A stretch of DNA of 13,879 nt from an archaeon. Lineage in GTDB: Archaea > B1Sed10-29 > WALL01. Positions 6,994 to 13,573 of this stretch are shown here, piece by piece. A program made the position numbers and the translations under genes. Location: NCBI GenBank assembly GCA_030592525.1, contig JAUVIW010000014.1:1-13879 (forward strand). The letters run 5' to 3'. Positions within the stretch are counted from its first letter, which is position 1. The number at the start of each line of letters is the position of its first letter. The notes beneath the pieces are model-generated. The model had not been told where the DNA came from. It saw only the letters and a list, made by a program, of their open reading frames with translations, and searched no databases.

Positions 6994-9628
6994 ATTCCTC
7001 ACCTTCCTCCCTAACATCCTCTACATTGTCGCGCTCGACCTCATCGTAGTATATGGTCTCTTTCTTGAACTGTACGGCGTCGTTGCCATAGCACTTCTGC
7101 GGGTCGATTCCGTCCTCTCCGTACTGGAATTGCACAATGGTGTCCGTGGCGTCCCTGACAGTGCCATCGCCCCTGAGAACAAGGTCTTGGAGGGCGTTGA
7201 TTAGCCTTCTTTGCAGGTACCCTGACTTGGCTGTCCTGATACCCTTGTCAACAAGGCCTTCCCTTCCACCCATTGCGTGGAAGAAGTATTCAATCGGCGT
7301 GAGCCCCTTCATGAAGGAGCTGCGCACGAATCCTCTGGAGTCAATGCCTACGTCGCCTTCCTTGAAGTGGGGCAGGGACTTGTTGCGGTATCCACGCAGT
7401 ACACGGCCACCGCGAACTGCCTGTTGCCCGACACACGCGGCCATTTGCGTGACGTTGAGTATTCCGCCTCTGGCTCCAACGCGGCTCATTACCATGGCCG
7501 AGTTGTCGTTGCCGAGGCTTTCGGCCGCTATGTTGCCTGAGTCGGCACGGGCCTTGCCTAGTATTGCCATGATATTGTCTTCAAGGGTTTCCTTGAGTGA
7601 CTTGCCGGGGATGCGCTTGAGCTCGCCGTCATGCTGCATCTTGATGAGCAGGTTGACGTCCCTTTCCGCGTCGGCGATGAGGTCCTGAATCTTCTTTTTT
7701 GCCTCGTCACTGATGTCTGAGTCTTCAACGCTTGCTGTGAAGCCTTGGTCCATGAGTGCGACGAGAACCATTTGCGTGCTCCCGTCAAGGAACTCTCTCG
7801 CGGCGTCCGAGCCGTATTCGCGGAAGATTGTGTCCAAGAGGATGCCCTGGTACGAAACTTTGTCAATAACACCGGTCAAAAGCTTGCCCTTTCTTATGCG
7901 CACGTACGCATCGTACGGGCACTTTGCTTTCAGGCACTTGTCGCAGTCCTTGCAAAGCCTGTTCTTGTAGTCCATGTTGAGCTGCGTCGGCAGCGACATG
8001 GAGAACAGCAGCTTTCCTGAGAACCTGTCCTTTTCGACGTCCGGCTTGGGCATTTTTGTAATCCCGCTCTTGACGAGTATTCTCTCGGCCAATCTGCGTG
8101 AGAATGATACCCCGCTCTTGGTCATCAGGTACCCGCCACTAACAAAGTCCTGGTCACCGATGATGATTGGCGCCCCGAACCTTGGCGAGATGATTTGGTC
8201 TTGCACTAGCATGAGGCTTAACGCTTCTGCGCGCGCCTCTTCGGTCTGTGGCACGTGCATGTTCATTTCGTCACCGTCGAAGTCTGCGTTGTACGGCTTG
8301 CATACAACGGGGTGCAGCCTAAACGTCCTTCCCGGCAGCACTCTCACCCGGTGTGCCATCATTGAGACCCTGTGGAGTGACGGCTGCCTGTTGAACAGGA
8401 CGATATCCCCGTCTTTTAGCTGCCTTTCCACTAGGTACCCTGGCTCCAATTCCTCAATAACATCCTCGCGGTTGAGCTCGCCAATCTTCTTCCTTCTCCC
8501 GTCGGGCCTAATCACATAGTTTGCCTTGGGGTATTCCTCGCTCTCGATGTATTTTTTGAGGTGGTCTATGTTCCATTCAGTGACCTGCTCGGGAATCGTG
8601 AGCTCTTCTGCAATCTTCTTTGGAACGCCAACCTCGTTGAGCGACAGATTGGGGTCAGGCGAAACTACCGTGCGTGCGCTGAAGTTAACGCGCTTTCCGG
8701 ACAGGTTGTACCTGAACCTTCCTTCTTTGCCCTTTAGCCTTTGGGCCAGTGTCTTCAGCGGCCTTCCTGACCTGTGCCTCGCAGGCGGTATGCCCGAGAC
8801 TTCATTATTGAAGTAAGTGGTAACGTGGTACTGCAGCAAGTCCCAGAGGTCCTCGATAATCAGCTGCGGCGCTCCCGCAGAGATGTTGTCCCTTAGCCTC
8901 TGGTTAATTCTCAGTATGTCCACGAGCTTGTGTGTGAGGTCGTCTTCGCTCCTCTCACCCGTTTCCAAAGTGATGCTGGGCCTTGTTGTAACCGGCGGCA
9001 CGCCGAGCACTGTAAGCACTCCCCATTCCGGCCTGGCGCGCGCTGAGTTAATGCTAAGCACTATCAGGTCCTCGTTGGGGATGAGTTCCATGCGCCTGCG
9101 GATATCGCTTGGCAGCAGCCTCTGCTCGTCCTCGTAGAACGTGGTCGGCTTGACGATTTTGACTGTGGCTTGCTGGGCTTTGCAGTGCGGGCATTCGCTT
9201 ACTTTCTTGGTGCTTGCGATAATGTCCAGCAGCTCGTCTTCCTCTGTTTCCCCTTCAGTATCGCGTGCGAGCAGCTCCTTGTACTTCTCAATTTCTTCCT
9301 GTGGCACGAGTATCCTTCCACAAGACTTGCACGTTGCCTTGAGCAATGTGTAGACCATTTTCACGTAGCCCACGTGAATCACGGGCCTGACGAGCTCTAT
9401 GTGCCCGAAGTGCCCTGGGCACGAGACCATCCGGTTTCCGCAGCTCTTGCACCTCAGCCCTGGGTCAATAACTCCTAGGTGCAGGTCCATGAGGCCGCCC
9501 TCAATGGGGTATCCGTCCTCATCATAAGTGTCGGGTGTAACAATCCTTATTTGGCTCATTTTGCGGACTGTGTCCGGCGGGAGGATTCCGAAGTCAATCT
9601 TTTTAATTTTTTTCTGTATGACAACCAT
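6986..9628 (-). CDS. rpoA1: DNA-directed RNA polymerase subunit A' (Rpo1N)
   Basis: This is the catalytic N-terminal part of the largest subunit, 880 residues, which is normal length. The active-site motif NADFDGDEMN is at 447-456, with the three Mg-binding aspartates D449, D451 and D453. The clamp holds two zinc sites: C60, C63, C70 and H73, then C100, C103, C146 and C149. SGKRVNFSARTVVSPDPN and FNRQPSLHRVSMM are the conserved segments that line the nucleic-acid channel. A further cysteine cluster, C559-x2-C562-x2-C565-x4-C570, lies in the insert after the active site. The start is ATG at 9628, with a near-perfect GAGGTGAT site that overlaps the B' stop. No intein interrupts it. The very acidic tail (EEGEEYE) overlaps the A'' start. 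Confidence 0.98.
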   Translation of the reverse strand: MVVIQKKIKKIDFGILPPDTVRKMSQIRIVTPDTYDEDGYPIEGGLMDLHLGVIDPGLRCKSCGNRMVSCPGHFGHIELVRPVIHVGYVKMVYTLLKATCKSCGRILVPQEEIEKYKELLARDTEGETEEDELLDIIASTKKVSECPHCKAQQATVKIVKPTTFYEDEQRLLPSDIRRRMELIPNEDLIVLSINSARARPEWGVLTVLGVPPVTTRPSITLETGERSEDDLTHKLVDILRINQRLRDNISAGAPQLIIEDLWDLLQYHVTTYFNNEVSGIPPARHRSGRPLKTLAQRLKGKEGRFRYNLSGKRVNFSARTVVSPDPNLSLNEVGVPKKIAEELTIPEQVTEWNIDHLKKYIESEEYPKANYVIRPDGRRKKIGELNREDVIEELEPGYLVERQLKDGDIVLFNRQPSLHRVSMMAHRVRVLPGRTFRLHPVVCKPYNADFDGDEMNMHVPQTEEARAEALSLMLVQDQIISPRFGAPIIIGDQDFVSGGYLMTKSGVSFSRRLAERILVKSGITKMPKPDVEKDRFSGKLLFSMSLPTQLNMDYKNRLCKDCDKCLKAKCPYDAYVRIRKGKLLTGVIDKVSYQGILLDTIFREYGSDAAREFLDGSTQMVLVALMDQGFTASVEDSDISDEAKKKIQDLIADAERDVNLLIKMQHDGELKRIPGKSLKETLEDNIMAILGKARADSGNIAAESLGNDNSAMVMSRVGARGGILNVTQMAACVGQQAVRGGRVLRGYRNKSLPHFKEGDVGIDSRGFVRSSFMKGLTPIEYFFHAMGGREGLVDKGIRTAKSGYLQRRLINALQDLVLRGDGTVRDATDTIVQFQYGEDGIDPQKCYGNDAVQFKKETIYYDEVERDNVEDVREEGEEYE

Positions 9629-9639
9629 TCTTAATCACC

Positions 9640-11451
9640 TCACGCCTTGTCCTCCAGGACAATCTTTGGCTCAATGTTGAGCGCCTTCATCTCGTTGAGC
9701 AACAGCTTGAATGCGTAGCTCATTTCAACGGGCCACACGTCCGTACTCTCGCACACGGGGCAGTACTGCTTTTTCCTGATTTGGTCGTCGACGGCTATGG
9801 TGCCGCACTTGCCGCATACGAGTTCGACAACCGCGTCCGATTCCTTGAGCAGCCGTTCGAGCAGCAGCATGGATGCGCCGTGCCCAATCAGTGTATCCCT
9901 TTCCATTTCTCCGAACCTGAGGCCACCTTCGCGGGCCCTTCCTTCGGTGGGCTGCCTGGTGAGAATCTGCACTGGCCCGCGCGAACGCGCGTGTATCTTG
10001 TTTGCGACCAGGTGCTTCAGCTTCTGGTAGTATGTCACCCCAATGAATATCTCTGCTTCCATGCGCTCGCCTGTAACGCCGTTGTACATGACTTCCTTGC
10101 CACTTGGCCTGAAGCCGTATTCCTTGAGCACTTCCTTCATATGCTCGTATGTGACTGGCTCGAACGCTGTGGCGTTTACGTCGCCACCTGTCATGGATGC
10201 TGCTTTTCCGCCGATGATTTCGAGCACGTGGCCCACGGTCATACGTGATGGCACTGCGTGCGGGTTCATGATGATGTCCGGCACAACACCATCCGCCGTA
10301 AACGGCATGTCGTGCTGTGGCACAATCATTCCGACAACACCTTTTTGCCCGTGGCGTGTTGCGAACTTGTCCCCAACTTCGGGTACGCTTTGTGAGCGCA
10401 CCTTGACTTTCACGAGCTTGTTGCCTGTTGTCGCTTCGGTGAGCATGACCCTGTCAATTGTTCCATGTTCCCCACGCCTTAGTGTGACCGAGTTCTCGCG
10501 GCGCTTCTCCTCTATCATGGAGAGCTCGCCGACTTCCTCAAGGAACCGGGGTGGCGATGTCTTTCCGATAATGACGTCTCCCCCTTTCACAACGACTTCC
10601 GGAACGATGATTCCGTCTTCTCCGAGGAACTTGTATGCGTCCTCTCCGCGGAAGCCCTGTATTTCTGCATTGGGGTACTCAAACCTGTCCTTCTGCCCGC
10701 CGGGGTACCTGCGCTCTTCGGCAGAGTACGTGCGGAAGAAAGTGGTCTGCCCGACACCTCTCTCTATGGATGCCTTGTTGAGTATGATTGCGTCTTCCAT
10801 GTTGTACCCGTAGTAGGGCATGATGGCGACCACGAGGTTCTGTCCTGCCGGCCTGCGGGTGACGCCGATAATCTTCGCGTGGTTGGTGACGCTTATTGGC
10901 TTCTGTGTGTAGTGCATGATGTGGCTTTGCGTGTCCATCCTAACATTAAAATTACTCTGGTACACGCCAAGCGCTTGCTTGAGCATCGCGCTCGCCATTG
11001 TGATGCGTGGTGCTGAGTTGTGGTTCGGGAACGGTGAAACAGACGTGACCACACCGAGTATGAGTGATGGGTGTGCTTCCATGTGCGTGTGCTCCGGTGT
11101 TAGCGATTGCTCGTCAATCGCGATGAATGCGTTTTCCTCTTCTTCTGCGTCCAGAAACTCGACTACCCCTTGCTGGATGAGCTCGTCCCAGCTCATCTTT
11201 CCTGATTTGAGGTCGCTGATGTGCTTTGGTGTGAGCTTGGGCTTCCCGTTCTCGACAATTACTACGGGCCTCCTCGCCCTGCCCGCATCAGTGTTAATGT
11301 ACACTTCATCCAAGTCCTCGTAGTACGCCACATTGAGCTCTGCGGGCATCTCGCCGCTGCGCCTTTTTGTGCGTATGTTTTCCACGAGGCCCTTGGGCTT
11401 TGAGTGGAACCCGATGAGCTTTCCGTTGAGGTAAATGCTTGACTCGACCAT
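9640..11451 (-). CDS. rpoB1: DNA-directed RNA polymerase subunit B' (Rpo2C)
   Basis: This is the C-terminal part of the second-largest subunit, 603 residues with the chosen start. It contains TDAGRARRPVVIVENGKP near the N-terminus, EHTHMEAHPS, the GYNMEDAI motif, and GDKFATRHGQKG (360-371) whose lysines K362 and K370 lie near the active centre. The C-terminal zinc ribbon uses C546, C549, C564 and C567, and VEMSYAFKLLLNEMKAL is the conserved clamp-anchoring end. The start is uncertain: ATG at 11451 has GGAAGTGA just upstream, while GTG at 11460 overlaps the B'' stop and adds three residues. With B'' just before it and A' 11 nt after, the three chains are presumably made in step. Confidence 0.97.
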   Translation of the reverse strand: MVESSIYLNGKLIGFHSKPKGLVENIRTKRRSGEMPAELNVAYYEDLDEVYINTDAGRARRPVVIVENGKPKLTPKHISDLKSGKMSWDELIQQGVVEFLDAEEEENAFIAIDEQSLTPEHTHMEAHPSLILGVVTSVSPFPNHNSAPRITMASAMLKQALGVYQSNFNVRMDTQSHIMHYTQKPISVTNHAKIIGVTRRPAGQNLVVAIMPYYGYNMEDAIILNKASIERGVGQTTFFRTYSAEERRYPGGQKDRFEYPNAEIQGFRGEDAYKFLGEDGIIVPEVVVKGGDVIIGKTSPPRFLEEVGELSMIEEKRRENSVTLRRGEHGTIDRVMLTEATTGNKLVKVKVRSQSVPEVGDKFATRHGQKGVVGMIVPQHDMPFTADGVVPDIIMNPHAVPSRMTVGHVLEIIGGKAASMTGGDVNATAFEPVTYEHMKEVLKEYGFRPSGKEVMYNGVTGERMEAEIFIGVTYYQKLKHLVANKIHARSRGPVQILTRQPTEGRAREGGLRFGEMERDTLIGHGASMLLLERLLKESDAVVELVCGKCGTIAVDDQIRKKQYCPVCESTDVWPVEMSYAFKLLLNEMKALNIEPKIVLEDKA

Positions 11452-11456
11452 GATAA

Positions 11457-12929
11457 TCACTTCCCGAAGATTACTCCTAGCTTGTTGAGCTGGTTGCTCA
11501 CTTCTTCTTCCGGCGTGCCGGAGGTCACGATTGTGCCTATCGCGAAGTTTTTCACGAGCCCACAGGACTGCCCTTCAGGTGTCTCGTTCGGGCAGATCTT
11601 GCCCCAGTGCGTTGGGTGAAGGTCCCTTGCCTCGAAGTGCGGGTGCACCTTGGAGAGCGGTGAAATAACGCGCCTCAGGTGTGAGAGTGCGCTCATGTAA
11701 GTAATGCGGTCCAATAGCTGGGAGATGCCTGTCCTCCCGCCAACCCAGTTGCCTGTTGCCATTGCATACCTTATCCTGTCGGTCATTGCGTCCGGCCTGA
11801 TTAGTGTGCGTAGCTGCAGCTTTTTTCCGCGTGCGAACACGCGGTCAATCTGGTAGTTAACGTCCTTGACAAAGTATGATAGCCCGTACCTGAACAGCTC
11901 TTCCATGAGCATGCCTGACAATTTGATTCTCTTGTTTGCGTAGTGGTCCTTGTCATCCTCTTCGCGCGTTCCACTCGCAACATTCGTTGCCTTTTCAATC
12001 ATCCTGCAGAGGAAATAAGCCTTTCTGAGCCGTGAGTCCTCGCTCTTCCCGATGTGCGGGAGCAGGTAGTTGTCCAGTATCTGTAGTGCCCTTAGCTTCC
12101 TGTACTCTTCCGGCTGCCCTGCGGCAACTCTTTTTCCGATGTAGTCAACTGACTCGTCTTGTGTCTTGCAGTCCACTGCCTCCATGTTCAGTAAGATATC
12201 GTTGATTATCTCTGGCTTTTCGTGGAATGCGTTGAAGAGCTCGTCATCGCTGCTCAGGCCTAGTGCCTTGAGCACGGGTATGATGTTAAGGTTTTTTGGT
12301 GATGCTGGGAATGCGACGTAGAATATGCCGTCTTCCTTGCGTTCCACACCTATTTTGGCGCGGAATCCTGACTCGACGCTGAAGATGCGCACGACAACCA
12401 CTTCTTTGCCGGAGCGCTTTTCCCTGGAGACAATCGTCCTGTTGGGCGCGAGGTCCTCAATCGCGACGAGCACGCGCTCGCTGCCGTTGATAATGAAGTA
12501 CCCGCCTTTGTCAATGGTGTCTTCGCCGGCCTGTGCAATCTCGTCGTCGCTCATCTCGCTGAGGTAGCAGAACTTGCTGTGCACCATGACTGGCATTTCA
12601 CCGATGTAGATTACTTCGGTTTCTTTTTCGACGCCGTTTTGCACGAGTGTCATTTCAACAAAAATCTGTGCGACATAAGAGCGATTCCTGAGCCTTGCTT
12701 CCATCGGCATTATCTTTCTCTTGGATCCGTCAGCTTCGAGGATGCGTGGCTTTTCGATGCGCACTTTGCCCAGCTTAATCTGGACTCCTTCTTGGTGCGA
12801 CTCGAACGCGCCTTGCTCGATCATGATGTTCTGCACTTTGTTCTCGACAAAATTGTTGTATGAGTCAAGGTGCTGCTTGACGAGAGAGTTCTCTTTGAGG
12901 AATGATTCGGCTACTTCCCAATTAGACAT
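11457..12929 (-). CDS. rpoB2: DNA-directed RNA polymerase subunit B'' (Rpo2N)
   Basis: This is the N-terminal part of the second-largest subunit, 490 residues, within the usual range. It forms the lobe and protrusion and part of the fork. Visible conserved stretches are GYFIINGSERVLVA with EDLAPNR, DDKDHYANKRIKLSG (around 325-340), RTGISQLLDRITYMSALSHL, and ARDLHPTHWGKICPNETPEG with NETPEG at 448-453. I choose ATG at 12929, preceded by AAGGAGG. The frame is open to 12974, but that stretch has no family match and covers the binding site. The chain ends where B' begins (overlap or a few nucleotides), so the B gene is split at the usual archaeal position after the GLVKN region. Confidence 0.97.
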   Translation of the reverse strand: MSNWEVAESFLKENSLVKQHLDSYNNFVENKVQNIMIEQGAFESHQEGVQIKLGKVRIEKPRILEADGSKRKIMPMEARLRNRSYVAQIFVEMTLVQNGVEKETEVIYIGEMPVMVHSKFCYLSEMSDDEIAQAGEDTIDKGGYFIINGSERVLVAIEDLAPNRTIVSREKRSGKEVVVVRIFSVESGFRAKIGVERKEDGIFYVAFPASPKNLNIIPVLKALGLSSDDELFNAFHEKPEIINDILLNMEAVDCKTQDESVDYIGKRVAAGQPEEYRKLRALQILDNYLLPHIGKSEDSRLRKAYFLCRMIEKATNVASGTREEDDKDHYANKRIKLSGMLMEELFRYGLSYFVKDVNYQIDRVFARGKKLQLRTLIRPDAMTDRIRYAMATGNWVGGRTGISQLLDRITYMSALSHLRRVISPLSKVHPHFEARDLHPTHWGKICPNETPEGQSCGLVKNFAIGTIVTSGTPEEEVSNQLNKLGVIFGK

Positions 12930-12983
12930 AGGCGATCCCTCCTTAGGGGATTGTATAAGCGACACCCCGCACATGGGGTGCTA
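12930..12983 (-). promoter_or_regulatory. rpoH-rpoB'' spacer with two small inverted repeats
   Basis: Two elements lie in this 54-nt gap. CACCCC (12963-12968) and GGGGTG (12975-12980) form a 6-bp hairpin directly after the rpoH stop. Nearer rpoB'', ATCCC (12935-12939) and GGGAT (12947-12951) form a 5-bp stem whose loop and 3' arm contain the AAGGAGGG ribosome binding site. That fold could modestly limit ribosome access. Both are short, so this is suggestive only. Confidence 0.35.
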
Positions 12984-13220
12984 TTATGCTACTAGGCGGT
13001 AGTATACTGCTTCTCCTGCTGTGAGCGAGTCGCGTGTGATGCGGAGAATGTCTCCTCTCTTCGCGCCTATGGCTTGCACTGCAGGGTCTGCGGGTAGTAT
13101 TTTGGGGATGCGGTCTTTTGTGAGATTGTACTCTTTGAGTAGCTTCTCAGTAGCGGTTTTGCTTAGAATCTCGTGCTTTGGCACGAGAGAATGGTTAAGA
13201 ATGACGTTAGGCTCTAGCAA
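12984..13220 (-). CDS. rpoH: DNA-directed RNA polymerase subunit H (Rpo5)
   Basis: Subunit H is the archaeal counterpart of the C-terminal domain of eukaryotic RPB5, found at the downstream-DNA jaw. The conserved pattern is clear: NHSLVPKHEILS, then IPKILPADPAVQAIGAKRGD, and TAGEAVYYR at the C-terminus. The family is about 75-85 residues. The frame is open to an ATG at 13286, but that 100-residue form starts with 22 residues unlike the family, and both TATA-like boxes lie inside it. A TTG at 13220 gives 78 residues, with GGGGGAAG about 7 nt upstream, and is my best start. It ends in tandem stops TAA-TAG. It is first in the operon, the normal place for rpoH. Confidence 0.93.
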   Translation of the reverse strand: MLEPNVILNHSLVPKHEILSKTATEKLLKEYNLTKDRIPKILPADPAVQAIGAKRGDILRITRDSLTAGEAVYYRLVA

Positions 13221-13241
13221 ACAAACTTCCCCCAGAAAGCA

Positions 13242-13250
13242 GTATAAATA
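13242..13250 (-). promoter_or_regulatory. TATA-like box, proximal, for the rpo operon
   Basis: TATTTATAC on the minus strand is preceded by a purine-rich GAAGGGGG stretch that could serve as a BRE. An archaeal start site about 25 nt downstream would fall near 13220, right at the proposed TTG start of rpoH. That would give an almost leaderless message. Confidence 0.5.
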
Positions 13251-13274
13251 CCCCCTTCTCTTGTAAAAAAAGGG

Positions 13275-13282
13275 GTATATAA
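13275..13282 (-). promoter_or_regulatory. TATA-like box, distal, for the rpo operon
   Basis: TTATATAC on the minus strand predicts a start near 13252-13256, giving a leader of about 30 nt that would include the GGGGGAAG ribosome-binding-like sequence before the TTG at 13220. It competes with the proximal box as the real promoter, and both may be used. The box overlaps the start of the untenable longer rpoH frame. Confidence 0.5.
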
Positions 13283-13306
13283 GCATACCTATTTTGCAAG
13301 AAAAAA

Positions 13307-13346
13307 GCGCTTAAAACGCCGTTTTCGGCGCTAAAATGCTGTTTTC
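13307..13346. repeat. Imperfect 20-nt tandem repeat upstream of the operon
   Basis: Copy 1, GCGCTTAAAACGCCGTTTTC (13307-13326), is followed after one base by copy 2, GCGCTAAAATGCTGTTTTC (13328-13346). They match at 17 positions, with one indel and two C/T changes. Copy 1 also contains one arm of the hairpin CGCCG-TTTT-CGGCG (13317-13330). A weaker third echo, AACGCTTTTC, follows at 13351-13360. It lies about 25-65 nt upstream of the distal operon TATA box, a plausible place for a regulator to bind. No binding protein can be named. Confidence 0.5.
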
Positions 13347-13367
13347 CGTCAACGCTTTTCTATAGGT

Positions 13368-13387
13368 GAGCCATCATCAGATGGCTC
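13368..13387. repeat. Perfect 8-bp hairpin
   Basis: GAGCCATC (13368-13375) and GATGGCTC (13380-13387) pair perfectly around an ATCA loop. It sits two nucleotides before the outer stem of the neighbouring GC-rich fold, so it may be the first helix of the same RNA. Confidence 0.55.
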
Positions 13388-13389
13388 TA

Positions 13390-13506
13390 GCAGGAAAAGG
13401 GTTGTGTGGCGCCCGAGCCGGGCTGCCCCTGATTAGGGTGGCGCCCGGGCCGCTTTCCTAGCTTGAACCCTGGCCTCTCCTTGCAGTTCAACCCTGTTAA
13501 ACCCTT
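13390..13506 (+). ncRNA. Candidate structured RNA, unassigned
   Basis: By hand the block folds into one extended hairpin. The outer stem is 13390-13397 with 13454-13462 (8 bp, one bulged A). The middle stem is 13406-13410 with 13449-13453 (5 bp, one G-U on the plus strand). The inner stem is 13418-13423 with 13443-13448 (6 bp), and a GATT-capped tip contains GCC/GGC and CCT/AGG. All 3' arms are contiguous and all large bulges are on the 5' side. The first bulge, AGGGTTG (13398-13404), is complementary to CAACCCT at 13489-13495, so a pseudoknot is possible. The G-U pair slightly favours the plus strand. No clear promoter is seen for it and no known family is recognised. It could also be an untranslated leader or chance GC-rich sequence. 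Confidence 0.35.
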
Positions 13507-13540
13507 GGGGCTGACTAACTTTATTCTATACCCCTAGCGG

Positions 13541-13547
13541 TATATTA
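13541..13547 (+). promoter_or_regulatory. TATA-like box for the plus-strand gene
   Basis: TATATTA on the plus strand predicts a start near 13568-13572, just before the ATG at 13574. The gene has no good ribosome binding site, so a leaderless transcript fits. A second AT stretch, TTTATTCTATA (13520-13530), is an alternative. Confidence 0.5.
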
Positions 13548-13573
13548 GGCTAATCTGCTACAATAGGCTTAAG

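Larger units (their letters stand above)
13287..13573. other. Divergent intergenic region with repeats and a GC-rich structured block
   Basis: No protein gene is visible. From left to right it contains A/T-rich sequence, an imperfect tandem repeat (13307-13346), a perfect 8-bp hairpin (13368-13387), a GC-rich block that can fold into one long bulged hairpin (13390-13462), three AACCCT copies (13466, 13490, 13500), and a TATA-like box for the plus-strand gene (13541-13547). The GC-rich block does not match tRNA, SRP RNA or RNase P RNA signatures that I know. Confidence 0.6.

Noticed and set aside
6986..12929. Inteins or frameshifts in the RNA polymerase subunits
   Set aside because: A', A'', B' and B'' all have normal family lengths with their motifs intact. 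The A'/A'' and B''/B' breaks are the standard archaeal gene splits, not mutations.
13369..13381. Box C/D small RNA, from CTGATGA on the minus strand
   Set aside because: The first base of box C is wrong and no CTGA box D is found at a suitable distance. The motif is explained by the 8-bp hairpin.
13398..13506. A tRNA on the plus strand, suggested by AGGGTT pairing with AACCCT and by GTTCAACCC resembling a T-loop
   Set aside because: No D-arm with GG, no anticodon arm at the right place, and the T-stem pairs poorly (4 of 5 including a G-T). The same bases pair better in the long bulged hairpin.
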